Source: Clostridium_AD sp047624165
GTDB taxonomy: Bacteria; Bacillota; Clostridia; Clostridiales; Clostridiaceae
DNA: 64,000 bases
Direction: 5' to 3'
Assembly: GCA_047624165.1 (NCBI GenBank)
Contig: JBLHPD010000001.1
Span: 1 to 64,000 of the forward strand
This document shows positions 51,020 through 59,871 of this stretch, piece after piece (position 1 is the first letter of the stretch; the number at the start of each line of letters is the position of its first letter). The translations under genes were made by a program, and so were the position numbers. Under the pieces are notes generated by a model. That model saw only the letters and a program-made list of their open reading frames with translations, made no database searches and was not told the DNA's origin.

Positions 51020-52552
51020 TTAAAGTGTGATTAATGATTTTCCTGTCATCTCACTAGGTACAGCGAGTCCCATAACTCTCAGCATAGTAGGTGCTATATC
51101 AGCCAATATCCCACTATTTTTTAGCTCATTACGATGATTTGAAACGCATGTAAATGGAACTAAATTTGTAGTATGTGCTGTCATAGGCTTTCCAGATGAA
51201 TAGTCAATCATTTGTTCAGAGTTTCCATGATCTGCAGTTATAAATACGGTACCATCGCTACTAAGAACACTTTCAACTATTTTCCCAAGACATTCATCAA
51301 CTACTTCTATAGCCTTTTTAGCCGCTTCAAAATCTCCTGTATGACCTACCATATCTGGGTTAGCATAGTTAAGTATTATCATGTCATATTCATTCGTTTT
51401 AAGTCTCTTTAATAATTCCTCTGTAACCTCATATGCACTCATTTCTGGTTTCAAATCATATGTAGCCACTTTGGGTGATGGAATAAGTGCTCTATCTTCA
51501 TTTGGGTTCGGGGCCTCAACCCCTCCATTGAAGAAGAATGTAACATGGGCATATTTTTCTGTTTCAGCTATTCGGAGTTGTTTTTTACCCATTTTACTAA
51601 CATATTCTCCAAGCGTATTGCTATAACTTTCTGGAGCATATGCTACATCAACATTTTCTATAGATATATCATATTGAGTAGTACATACAAAGTTCAAAGC
51701 TAAAGTTTCTCTTTTGAATCCATCAAATACTTTATCATTTATTGCTCTAGTAATTTCTCTAGCCCTATCTGGCCTAAAATTAAAAAATATTACACTATCA
51801 TTATTATGGATAGAAGCTATTGGCTTACTATTCTCCATTATAACAGTGGGAAGAACAAATTCATCTGTCTTATTATCATGAATAGCTTTTTTAACTGCCT
51901 CAATCGCTGAGGTGTTTTCTTCACCCTTTGATAAAACCATAGCATTATAAGCAAGCTGGACTCTTTCCCATCTTTTGTCTCTATCCATAGCATAATATCT
52001 ACCACATACAGTCGCAATTTTCCCTATACCAATTTCTTTCATATATTCTTCGAGTTCTGATATGTATTTTAGTGCTGAACCTGGTTGTACATCCCTTCCA
52101 TCTAAAAAAGCATGCACATAAACATTTTTGGCACCTTTATCCTTAGCAAGTTTTATTAAAGCCTTTAAATGATCAATATGAGAGTGAACTCCTCCATCAG
52201 ACAATAATCCTAAAAGATGAACTGAAGAATTCGCCACAATAGCTTTATCTATGGCACTTGTAAATGCAGGGTTTTTAAAGAAGTTTCCTTCATTTATATC
52301 TTTTGTTATTTTTGTAAGCGCTTGGTATATAATTCTACCAGCACCTATATTTAAATGACCAACTTCTGAATTTCCCATTTGTCCCTCTGGTAGTCCTACT
52401 TCAAGGCCACTTGCACTTAATTTAGCAGTTGGATATTTCTTTATTATTTTGTCATAGTTTGGTTTATTTGCTGCGATCACTGCATTCCCATCTACATTAG
52501 ATGATAATCCAAATCCATCTAAAATCATTAACATTACTGGTTTTTTTGACAT
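51020..52552 (-). CDS. gpmI: 2,3-bisphosphoglycerate-independent phosphoglycerate mutase
   Basis: Start at ATG 52552 (GGGAGGAACA upstream), giving 510 residues. Alkaline-phosphatase superfamily motifs are clear: MLMILDGFG (metal Asp), GQMGNSEVGHLNIGAGR (catalytic Ser), YVHAFLDGRDVQPGSA, FNFRPDRAREITR, NYANPDMVGHTGD and FITADHGNSEQMID. It interconverts 3- and 2-phosphoglycerate using Mn, as in spore formers, where its activity depends on pH. Placed between tpiA and eno. Confidence 0.97.
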   Translation of the reverse strand: MSKKPVMLMILDGFGLSSNVDGNAVIAANKPNYDKIIKKYPTAKLSASGLEVGLPEGQMGNSEVGHLNIGAGRIIYQALTKITKDINEGNFFKNPAFTSAIDKAIVANSSVHLLGLLSDGGVHSHIDHLKALIKLAKDKGAKNVYVHAFLDGRDVQPGSALKYISELEEYMKEIGIGKIATVCGRYYAMDRDKRWERVQLAYNAMVLSKGEENTSAIEAVKKAIHDNKTDEFVLPTVIMENSKPIASIHNNDSVIFFNFRPDRAREITRAINDKVFDGFKRETLALNFVCTTQYDISIENVDVAYAPESYSNTLGEYVSKMGKKQLRIAETEKYAHVTFFFNGGVEAPNPNEDRALIPSPKVATYDLKPEMSAYEVTEELLKRLKTNEYDMIILNYANPDMVGHTGDFEAAKKAIEVVDECLGKIVESVLSSDGTVFITADHGNSEQMIDYSSGKPMTAHTTNLVPFTCVSNHRNELKNSGILADIAPTMLRVMGLAVPSEMTGKSLITL

Positions 52553-52610
52553 TCTTGTTCCTCCCACCCATTGTTTCTAAAAATCATTACACATAAGTAT
52601 GTATTTTTTC

Positions 52611-53357
52611 TTAATAGTTTACTATTCCCGCAAAGTCTTCTGCTTTAAGGCTAGCTCCACCAATTAAACCACCATCGATATCCGATTTACCCATTTGTTC
52701 TTTTATAGTTGATGGTTTAACAGAACCACCATATTGAATTCTAAGTTTTTCTGATACATCCATGCCAAACATAGTTCCAACAGTCTTTCTTATAAATCCA
52801 ATTGTCTCATTAGCTTGATCCGCAGTTGCTGTTTTCCCTGTTCCTATAGCCCAGATTGGTTCATAAGCAATAACTAATTTTTCAACTTGCTCTTTTGTAA
52901 GTCCTTCTAAATCTAATTTTACTTGATTTTCTAATACTTTTTCTGTAATATTTCCTTCCATTTGCTTAAGAGTTTCCCCTATGCAAAGAATAGGACTAAT
53001 ACTATGTTTATAAGCTGCTTTAAGTTTCTTGTTTACTGTTTCATCAGTCTCATTAAAATACTGTCTTCTTTCACTATGGCCAATTATAACATATTCAACA
53101 CCAATCTCTTTAAGCATTCCTGGTGCAATTTCACCTGTAAAGGCACCGCTCTCTTCAAAATGCATATTTTGAGCTCCTACTTTTATATTTGTTCCCTTAG
53201 TAGCTCTTATTACTGCATCCAAACATAAAAATGTAGGGCAAACTACAACTTCACATTTCGCATCTTTAACTAAAGGCTTTATTTTCTCAATTAAAATTAT
53301 AGCTTCAGCCACCGTTATATTCATTTTATAGTTTCCTGCAATTATACCTTTTCTCAT
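52611..53357 (-). CDS. tpiA: Triosephosphate isomerase
   Basis: Start at ATG 53357 (GGAGGGGTT upstream), giving 248 residues. Catalytic motifs are IIAGNYKMN (Lys), IIGHSERRQYF (His), VIAYEPIWAIGTGKTA (Glu) and GGLIGGASLKAEDF. It interconverts dihydroxyacetone phosphate and glyceraldehyde-3-phosphate. The gene lies between pgk and gpmI. Confidence 0.97.
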   Translation of the reverse strand: MRKGIIAGNYKMNITVAEAIILIEKIKPLVKDAKCEVVVCPTFLCLDAVIRATKGTNIKVGAQNMHFEESGAFTGEIAPGMLKEIGVEYVIIGHSERRQYFNETDETVNKKLKAAYKHSISPILCIGETLKQMEGNITEKVLENQVKLDLEGLTKEQVEKLVIAYEPIWAIGTGKTATADQANETIGFIRKTVGTMFGMDVSEKLRIQYGGSVKPSTIKEQMGKSDIDGGLIGGASLKAEDFAGIVNY

Positions 53358-53492
53358 CAAAACCCCTCCTAATATTCTTTGTGGTAGGTAATATTCATTA
53401 ATTGCTATCTCCCTCACATCTTTTTATAAAGAAGACTATTAGGAAGATAACAATTAATGTATATTTAAAATTTAAAGTATTACAGTTATATT

Positions 53493-54689
53493 CTACTTAT
53501 CTGAAAGAGCTTCAATTCCTGGAAGGAGTTTGCCTTCTAAGAATTCAAGAGATGCTCCACCACCTGTAGATATGTGAGTCATTTTATCTCCGAATCCTAA
53601 TTGATTAACAGCTGCTGCACTATCTCCACCACCTATTATAGTGGTTCCATCTACTTTTGACATAGCCTCAGCTACTGCAATAGTTCCTTTTGCAAAATTC
53701 GCAAATTCAAATACCCCCATTGGTCCGTTCCAAATAATAGTTTTAGCTATGCTTATAGCACCTTTATATATCGCTACAGTCTTAGGTCCAATATCAAGTC
53801 CCATATACCCATCTGCAATGTTCTGATCCTCAGTGACTACTGGCTCTGCTTCAGCTGAAAACCTATCTGCAACAACATGATCTAATGGTATTAAAAATTT
53901 AACTCCTTTTGATTCAGCTTTTTGCATCATATCTTTAGCATATTCTACCTTATCCTCTTCAACTAGTGAAGTTCCTATAGAATAGCCACCAGCCTTTAAG
54001 AATGTATAGGCCATTCCTCCACCAATTATTATTGTATCTACCTTTTCAAGTAAATTAGTAATAACATCTATTTTGTCTGAAACCTTAGCTCCACCTAAAA
54101 TTGCTACAAATGGCCTAACTGGGTTTTCTACTGCTTCTCCTAAGAATTTTAACTCCTTTTGAATTAAATAACCACATACTGAAGTCTCAATAAACTCCGT
54201 TACTCCAACCGTAGAGCAGTGAGCTCTATGAGCCGATCCAAAAGCATCATTTACAAATATATCTGCAAGGGACGCTAATTCTTTTGAAAAGTCTTCACCA
54301 TTCTTTGTTTCTTCTTTTCTGTATCTTGTATTTTCTAATAATAAAATATCACCATTTTCCATTTCTGATACGGCAGATTTCACTTTATCACTAACTACAT
54401 TCGGGTCTGCTGCAAAAATTACTACTTCCCCTAGTAGCTCACTTAATCTTTTAGCAACTGGTGCTAAAGAAAGCTCTGGTTTTGGCTCTCCACTTGGTTT
54501 TCCAAGATGTGAACATAGAATAATTTTCGCCCCATTTTTAACCAAATAATTTATTGTAGGCATTGCACCTACGAGCCTTGTTATATCCGTTATTACTCCA
54601 TCTTTCAATGGTACATTGAAATCGCATCTTACTAAAACCTTTTTACCTTTTACCTCAATATCTTCGATTGTTTTTTTATTAAATTTCAT
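53493..54689 (-). CDS. pgk: Phosphoglycerate kinase
   Basis: I place the start at ATG 54689 with GGAG about 7 nt upstream, giving 398 residues. Motifs: KVLVRCDFNVPLKDGVITD, LCSHLGKPSGEPKPE, VNDAFGSAHRAHCSTVG, AILGGAKVSDKI, FEFANFAKGTIAVA and GGGDSAAAVNQLG. It makes ATP from 1,3-bisphosphoglycerate. It follows gap after a 350-bp intergenic stretch with a terminator-like hairpin. Confidence 0.97.
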   Translation of the reverse strand: MKFNKKTIEDIEVKGKKVLVRCDFNVPLKDGVITDITRLVGAMPTINYLVKNGAKIILCSHLGKPSGEPKPELSLAPVAKRLSELLGEVVIFAADPNVVSDKVKSAVSEMENGDILLLENTRYRKEETKNGEDFSKELASLADIFVNDAFGSAHRAHCSTVGVTEFIETSVCGYLIQKELKFLGEAVENPVRPFVAILGGAKVSDKIDVITNLLEKVDTIIIGGGMAYTFLKAGGYSIGTSLVEEDKVEYAKDMMQKAESKGVKFLIPLDHVVADRFSAEAEPVVTEDQNIADGYMGLDIGPKTVAIYKGAISIAKTIIWNGPMGVFEFANFAKGTIAVAEAMSKVDGTTIIGGGDSAAAVNQLGFGDKMTHISTGGGASLEFLEGKLLPGIEALSDK

Positions 54690-54756
54690 ACACATTCTCC
54701 TCTCATTATGTTTATTATTAAAAACTCATGTCATTAAACCATCTCCTGGGTCGCTA

Positions 54757-54880
54757 CAATTAACGACTTTAAGATGAGATTTAGAATTCCACTGAAGTTT
54801 TCTCTTTATTATAGTGTGGAACTTCCACTTATAGAAGTAGAAAACTTTACTTCTGAAATGTCGTTAAAGTAATTGTAATA
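54757..54880. repeat. Imperfect long inverted repeat between pgk and gap
   Basis: The left arm TACAATTAACGACTTTAA and the right arm CGTTAAAGTAATTGTAA are similar in inverted orientation. Nested inside, GAACTTCCACTTATAG and GAATTCCACTGAAG are near repeats. No coding frame is supported in 54690-55048. It could be a leader element of pgk or a decayed palindromic insertion. Confidence 0.35.
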
Positions 54881-54944
54881 AAGGAAGTGTTCCCTGTGCT
54901 AAATTTTATAATACATACTAACATATTGTATATTATATTTATGG

Positions 54945-54991
54945 AATATAAAAAGGTTTGGCCATATAGTTTAACTATAAAACCAAACCTT
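54945..54991 (-). terminator. Hairpin after gap (attenuator or partial terminator)
   Basis: On the minus strand AAGGTTTGG pairs with CCAAACCTT (54983-54991 and 54953-54961), with an inner ATAGTTAAACTAT palindrome, followed by TTTTATATT. It lies about 60 nt after gap. It may lower readthrough so that gap is expressed above downstream genes. Confidence 0.7.
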
Positions 54992-55048
54992 AAAATTATA
55001 CTTGCAGTCCATTACTGCGAGGTTACAGGTTTATAGTAAAATTAATTT

Positions 55049-56056
55049 TTATAATCTATCTGCAACATATTTAGTTAAGTCTGCTAATCTATTAGAGTAA
55101 CCTGCTTCATTATCATACCATGAAACAACTTTAACCATATTTCCTTCAATAACCATTGTTGACATTGCATCAATTATAGAAGATCTTTCATCGCCTTTGA
55201 AATCAATTGAAACTAATGGTTCTTCACAGAATCCAAGAATTCCTTTCATTTCATTTTTAGATGCTTTTTCAAATGCTGCATTTACTTCTTCTACAGTAAC
55301 ATCCTTTGAAACTTCACAAACTAAATCTGTACATGAAACAGTTGGAGTTGGAACTCTTAATGAGAAACCATTTAATTTTCCTTTTAATTGTGGTAAAACT
55401 AATGCAACTGCTTTAGCAGCTCCTGTTGTTGTAGGAATCATTGATAGTGTAGCAGCTCTTGCACGTCTCATATCATTGTGTGGAGCGTCTAATAATCTTT
55501 GATCTCCTGTGTATGAATGAATTGTAGTCATTAGTCCTTTAACTATTCCAAATTCTTTATCTAAAATTTTAGCGAATGGTGCTAAACAATTAGTTGTACA
55601 TGATGCATTTGATATTACGTTATGTTTTGAATTATCATATTTTTCTTCGTTAACTCCCATAACTATTGTTATATCTTCATTTTTTGCTGGTGCAGATATA
55701 AGAACTTTTTTAACACTCACACATAAATGATCACTTGCTTTAGTAGCATCTGTAAAGAATCCTGTTGATTCTAATACTATTTCTACTCCAAGGGAACTCC
55801 AGTCAATGTTTTTTGGTTCTCTTTCTGCAAATATTTTAATCTCTTTTCCATTAACAACTATTGAATTTTCTTTAGCTTCTACAGTTCCGTTAAATTTTCC
55901 ATAAAGTGAATCATATTTTAGAAGATGTGCGAGAGTTGCAGCATCTGTTAAATCATTGATTCCTACTACTTCTAATTCTGTAGCATAATTTGCTACTAGT
56001 GCTTTAAATACATTTCTTCCTATTCTTCCAAATCCGTTTATTCCTATTTTTATCAT
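55049..56056 (-). CDS. gap: Glyceraldehyde-3-phosphate dehydrogenase
   Basis: The 335-residue enzyme has IGINGFGRIGRNVFKAL (NAD-binding), ISNASCTTNCLAPFAKIL (catalytic Cys), then TTIHSYTGDQRLLDAPHND and late WYDNEAGYSNRLADL. It oxidises glyceraldehyde-3-phosphate with phosphate and NAD. It follows the CggR gene, which controls it, by 80 nt. GGAGG precedes the ATG. Confidence 0.97.
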   Translation of the reverse strand: MIKIGINGFGRIGRNVFKALVANYATELEVVGINDLTDAATLAHLLKYDSLYGKFNGTVEAKENSIVVNGKEIKIFAEREPKNIDWSSLGVEIVLESTGFFTDATKASDHLCVSVKKVLISAPAKNEDITIVMGVNEEKYDNSKHNVISNASCTTNCLAPFAKILDKEFGIVKGLMTTIHSYTGDQRLLDAPHNDMRRARAATLSMIPTTTGAAKAVALVLPQLKGKLNGFSLRVPTPTVSCTDLVCEVSKDVTVEEVNAAFEKASKNEMKGILGFCEEPLVSIDFKGDERSSIIDAMSTMVIEGNMVKVVSWYDNEAGYSNRLADLTKYVADRL

Positions 56057-56136
56057 GTTGACAAAACCTCCTAAATTTTCATAAAATAATTATATGTAAA
56101 TATATAATTCTTTTTAAAATTAAATCATTATATAGT

Positions 56137-57171
56137 TTACTCTGTTTTCTTAATAATATTAATAATTTCTTCCGCAGCTGCTTCATCAATTATTAAAACA
56201 GTGCTTGAGTGATTGATTTCAGTAGCTATGATGGCTTTAGCTTTATTTTTTCCAGCTGCTACCGCAATTAGTGTTTTACTATTTTTAACATCTTCATTTC
56301 TTATCCCGATAGTAGGTGTAGAATGAACTATTTGTCCTAATTCATTATAATAATGACCAAAAGCTTCTCCTACAGCACCTAATTCTTCAAGTTCGTTTAT
56401 TTCTTTTTCCGATAATTCTCTTCTTTTAGCCATATCACTAGCTATACCTATTCCATAAATAAGAATATCAGCGCTTCTAATTTTATCAATTATATTTTTT
56501 ATATTTTTTTCATTCAATATAGTTTTCAAAGCGGTATCACTCAAATTATCCGGTAAGTGAAGCAATTCGTAATTACCATTAATTTTATCTGCTAGTCTAG
56601 CTACTAAGGTATTAGCTTGAATCTCTACATTTTTGGCCATACCACCTCTAGCAGGAAGCACCCAAATATTATTGTACTTATTACTTTTAGTAAAATTATC
56701 TATGACTTCCTTAACTGTAGAACCACCGGTTAATGCAATTATGCTATTATCTTTAATAATATCTATTACATAACTAGCAGCTGCTTTACCAACTTCACTA
56801 AGCACATTTTTATCAATTTCTACATCTCCAGGAACAACTATAACTTGCTGAAGCTTCAAGTGCTCTTCAATAAACTTCTCAGTTTTAGACAATCCTTTAA
56901 TTTCATGAATAAATCCTTTTAGTTGACGCAAAATTTCTTCTCCATCGGTTGTTATAAACATACCAGATTCATTTACTTCAATTAAATTCTGAGATTTTAA
57001 AAAACTTATTTCACTTCTTACTATTCTTTCACTTATACACATATTATTTGCTAAAATTCTTCGTCCTATCGGCTGATTATATGATATAGTTCTTAATATT
57101 CCATATCGTTTTTGGAGAATCTCTATTAATTCAGGTACTATCTTTTGTTGTAACTTCAATATATTTTGCAC
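56137..57171 (-). CDS. cggR: Central glycolytic gene regulator CggR (SorC family)
   Basis: The 344-residue protein starts at GTG 57171 (GAGAGGTG upstream). Residues about 20-70 are a winged helix (YNQPIGRRILANNMCISERI). The C-terminal effector domain of SorC type has TGGSTVKEVIDNF and PARGGMAKNVEIQANTLVA. In Bacillus, CggR represses the gap operon and is relieved by fructose-1,6-bisphosphate. The gene order cggR-gap-pgk is as expected. A promoter and tandem operator lie just upstream. Confidence 0.95.
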   Translation of the reverse strand: MQNILKLQQKIVPELIEILQKRYGILRTISYNQPIGRRILANNMCISERIVRSEISFLKSQNLIEVNESGMFITTDGEEILRQLKGFIHEIKGLSKTEKFIEEHLKLQQVIVVPGDVEIDKNVLSEVGKAAASYVIDIIKDNSIIALTGGSTVKEVIDNFTKSNKYNNIWVLPARGGMAKNVEIQANTLVARLADKINGNYELLHLPDNLSDTALKTILNEKNIKNIIDKIRSADILIYGIGIASDMAKRRELSEKEINELEELGAVGEAFGHYYNELGQIVHSTPTIGIRNEDVKNSKTLIAVAAGKNKAKAIIATEINHSSTVLIIDEAAAEEIINIIKKTE

Positions 57172-57185
57172 TTGGACACCTCTCT

Positions 57186-57222
57186 GGACTTTTTAAGTCC
57201 CAGCTTATATTTTTTGCTCCCA
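57186..57222 (-). promoter_or_regulatory. CggR-type tandem operator
   Basis: On the minus strand TGGGAG (57222-57217) and TGGGAC (57202-57197) are direct repeats 20 nt apart. After the second comes TTAAAA-AGTC. This matches the layout of Bacillus CggR operators, where CGGGAC-N6-TGTC occurs twice with the same spacing. It lies between the promoter and the cggR start. Confidence 0.7.
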
Positions 57223-57227
57223 CTTAC

Positions 57228-57255
57228 ATTATAACTTAAATACTAACTTTTTCAA
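57228..57255 (-). promoter_or_regulatory. Promoter of the glycolytic operon
   Basis: TTGAAA (57255-57250) and TATAAT (57233-57228) are 16 nt apart on the minus strand, just upstream of the tandem operator. It should drive cggR-gap-pgk-tpiA-gpmI-eno. Confidence 0.78.
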
Positions 57256-57317
57256 ATTAGTATTTCAAAATAAAATGTTAACATTTTATAAACAACATAG
57301 TTAAATATGATTTTTTT

Positions 57318-58694
57318 TCAAAATCTTTTCCGTTTACTAGAACTCTTTATTTGAAGTTCTTCTCTATATTTTGCTACAGTTCTTCTCGAAATATTCATTT
57401 CCTCTAAATTTAATCGATTACAAATAACTTGATCTGATAATGGTTTCTTTTGGTTCTCATTATCCACTATTTCTTTAATAGCTTTCTTAATATTAATTGT
57501 AGAAATATCCTCTCCACCCACAACTGATGCTATTCCATTAGTAAATAAATCTTTTATCTTAATGACTTTACCACTATTTACACTAACATATTTTTCTCTA
57601 ATTGCACGACTTATAGTAGATTCATGCATTTCTAAATTATTAGCAATTTTTTTAAGCGTCATTGGTTTTAAATATTCTTGGCCACTATCGAAATATTCCT
57701 TTTGAACTACCAAAATCTCTTCCAAAACTCTATACACAGTATTTTTCCTTTGTTCAATACTTTTGATAAGAAACATTGCGCTATTGAGCTTTTCCTTTAC
57801 GTATTCTACGGCTTCTACGTCTTTGTCATTTTGGATGATTTCCTTATACAAACTATTTATATTAAGTTTAGGTAGTACATCTTCATTCATAGAAATAAAA
57901 TATTGATCATCAATCTTATTAATGTATGCATCAGGCACAATATACTTAACAGTCTCACCAGTATAAAACCCTCTTGCTGGCTTAGGCTCTAATTTTTTTA
58001 TTATATCACAATATTTTTGGACATCAGAAATTGTAACTTTTAGTTCTTTAGCTATAACACTACATTTATTTTCTGCCAATAACTCCAAATAATTATTGAT
58101 TATTTTATAAATGTTTTCTTCATTTATACCAAGACTAATCAATTGGATTTCTAAACATTCTTTAAGATTCCTTGCTCCGATTCCCTGTGGCTCTAAAGGT
58201 TGAAAAATTTTAAGTGCAATTTCAGCATTTTCATTTGATATCGCAAGTTCCTTGCATATATCTGATAAGTTTACAGATAAATATCCTTTAGTATCTAAGT
58301 TCTCCACCATGTATTTACATATATCTAAAGTTTCACACTTTTCAGTTAATTCGCCTATTTGCTCCACAAGATAATCTTTTAGAGATTTTTCCTGCGCAAT
58401 ATAATAAAAAGGAGAAACCTCTTCATTTTCCGCCTTTGCGGCATAATTTTTTATCTTGTAATCATCTTTCCCAAGGTATTTAATTATTTCTTTATAATCA
58501 TTTACATCATTGTTATTACTTTTATTGTTTTGTAAATCTTTTTCCTCAAGCACCGGATTCTCTTGCATCTCTTTATTCACATATTGCCCGAGCTCATATG
58601 CGGACATTTGAAGAAGTTTAACAGACATCTGCATTTCTTGTGTCATTATTAATTTCTGTTCCTGAACCAAATTTAAACCAAAATTAATGTTCAT
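57318..58694 (-). CDS. rpoN: RNA polymerase sigma-54 factor
   Basis: I choose ATG 58694, 9 nt after GAGGTG, giving 458 residues. The N-terminal activator-interacting region is Gln/Met-rich (EQKLIMTQEMQMSVKLLQM). The core-binding middle (NLDTKGYLSVNLSDICKEL and LEPQGIGARNLKECLEIQLI) is typical. The C-terminus has the DNA-binding helix-turn-helix (LKKIANNLEMHESTISRAIR) and the RpoN box SRRTVAKYREEL. It directs polymerase to -24/-12 promoters and needs enhancer-binding activators. No such promoter is clear in this window. Confidence 0.96.
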   Translation of the reverse strand: MNINFGLNLVQEQKLIMTQEMQMSVKLLQMSAYELGQYVNKEMQENPVLEEKDLQNNKSNNNDVNDYKEIIKYLGKDDYKIKNYAAKAENEEVSPFYYIAQEKSLKDYLVEQIGELTEKCETLDICKYMVENLDTKGYLSVNLSDICKELAISNENAEIALKIFQPLEPQGIGARNLKECLEIQLISLGINEENIYKIINNYLELLAENKCSVIAKELKVTISDVQKYCDIIKKLEPKPARGFYTGETVKYIVPDAYINKIDDQYFISMNEDVLPKLNINSLYKEIIQNDKDVEAVEYVKEKLNSAMFLIKSIEQRKNTVYRVLEEILVVQKEYFDSGQEYLKPMTLKKIANNLEMHESTISRAIREKYVSVNSGKVIKIKDLFTNGIASVVGGEDISTINIKKAIKEIVDNENQKKPLSDQVICNRLNLEEMNISRRTVAKYREELQIKSSSKRKRF

Positions 58695-58715
58695 TTTATC
58701 CATCACCTCATCTAT

Positions 58716-58785
58716 GGCGCATTTAAATAAATAACAACTTTGAACTTTAACATCTTTGGCTTGTTATTCATTTTCATTTGCCTTC
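58716..58785. repeat. Palindromic element family 2, copy 5
   Basis: GCGCATTTAAATAAATAACAA and, about 25 nt later, TTGTTATTCATTTTCATTTG form the arms. On the minus strand the end reads GGCAAATGAAAATGAATAAC, the family motif. It lies upstream of rpoN. Confidence 0.5.
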
Positions 58786-58849
58786 CCATTATAATTATTA
58801 TAGCATAGAGCAGGATTTAAATATAGATTATGCCTTAAGCGAATTCAAA

Positions 58850-58901
58850 TAAAAAATCTCATCATACTCTCCTACCATAGCAGAAAATATATGCTGAGAT
58901 T
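58850..58901 (-). terminator. Terminator of the ABC transporter operon
   Basis: AATCTCA (58855-58861) and TGAGATT (58895-58901) form an outer stem, with an inner AGCA/TGCT pair. On the minus strand TTTTTTATT follows. It lies 17 nt after the second permease gene. Confidence 0.6.
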
Positions 58902-58917
58902 GTTTATTTTTTAAATA

Positions 58918-59871
58918 TTATCTTGATCCTTTATCATATGGCTTACCACTAGAAAGCGGTCCTGTTGTTTTCCCAACAAATCCTGCTAGTGCAAGCATTG
59001 TGAGTACATATGGAATAACATCATATACTTCCGTAGGTAAATTCCAACTAAGTCCTTGCGCAAAAATATTAAATGCTGAACCAAAAGCAAATAATAAACA
59101 AGCTCCGAAGGCTCCAAAAGGGTTCCAATTACCAAAAATAACAGCAGCTAAGGCAATAAATCCACGTCCTGCAACCATTCCTTCTCTATAAAGTGGAGTT
59201 ATTCCAAGGGATAATGCCGCCCCACCAAGTCCCGCAAGCATTCCTGATAAAATAACACATAAATATCTTATTTTATAAACATTTATTCCGAGTGTATCAG
59301 CAGCCTTTGGATGTTCTCCTACAGCTCTAATTCGAAGTCCTAAAGGTGTTTTATATAGCACATAGTGTGACACCAATACTAATATAATTGCCAATATAAC
59401 AAACCAGTTTAACTGGCCTATGAATTTACCTACTATTGGTATGTTCTTAATCCCATCTGGTATTTTATAGGAAAGCCCTGTTACTATATCTGTTTGACCA
59501 CCTTTACCATCAAATAGCTTAAATATTAAAAAGCTAGCAAGGGCCGTAGCAAAAAGATTTATGGCTGTACCTGAGATTACTTGATCTGCACGCAAATGTA
59601 TACTTAGTACTGCATGTATTAGACCCAAAACCCCACCAGCTAACACACCAAAAACTATCCCTATTAATGGACCAGCAACTGGACCAAGAATTGGAGTAAA
59701 CAAATAACTTCCCCATATACTAAAGAAAGCGCCTATTACCATCATACCTTCCAGACCTATATTAACTACACCAGATTTTTCAGAAAATATACCACCAAGG
59801 GCTGCAAAAATTAGAGGTGTTGCTATTCTTAAAGTTTGCCCGAGCAAATTTATTAAAATAACACTACTCAT
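58918..59871 (-). CDS. ABC transporter permease, nucleoside-type (second permease)
   Basis: Start at ATG 59871, overlapping the previous gene by 8 nt and giving 317 residues. The BPD_transp_2 family layout is clear: EKSGVVNIGLEGMMVIGAFF near the N-terminus, then AVLSIHLRADQVISGTAINL and HPKAADTLGINVYKIRYLCV, where the EAA-like loop contacts the ATPase. It has 8-10 hydrophobic helices and forms the channel with the first permease. Homologues include Bacillus NupQ and Streptococcus RnsD. Confidence 0.93.
   Translation of the reverse strand: MSSVILINLLGQTLRIATPLIFAALGGIFSEKSGVVNIGLEGMMVIGAFFSIWGSYLFTPILGPVAGPLIGIVFGVLAGGVLGLIHAVLSIHLRADQVISGTAINLFATALASFLIFKLFDGKGGQTDIVTGLSYKIPDGIKNIPIVGKFIGQLNWFVILAIILVLVSHYVLYKTPLGLRIRAVGEHPKAADTLGINVYKIRYLCVILSGMLAGLGGAALSLGITPLYREGMVAGRGFIALAAVIFGNWNPFGAFGACLLFAFGSAFNIFAQGLSWNLPTEVYDVIPYVLTMLALAGFVGKTTGPLSSGKPYDKGSR

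Noticed and set aside
54690..55048. T-box or other known leader before pgk
   Set aside because: No T-box sequence and no specifier loop are visible; only inverted repeats.
57300..58920. Sigma-54 (-24/-12) promoters near rpoN
   Set aside because: No TGGCAC-N5-TTGCA-type match was found here or elsewhere in the window.
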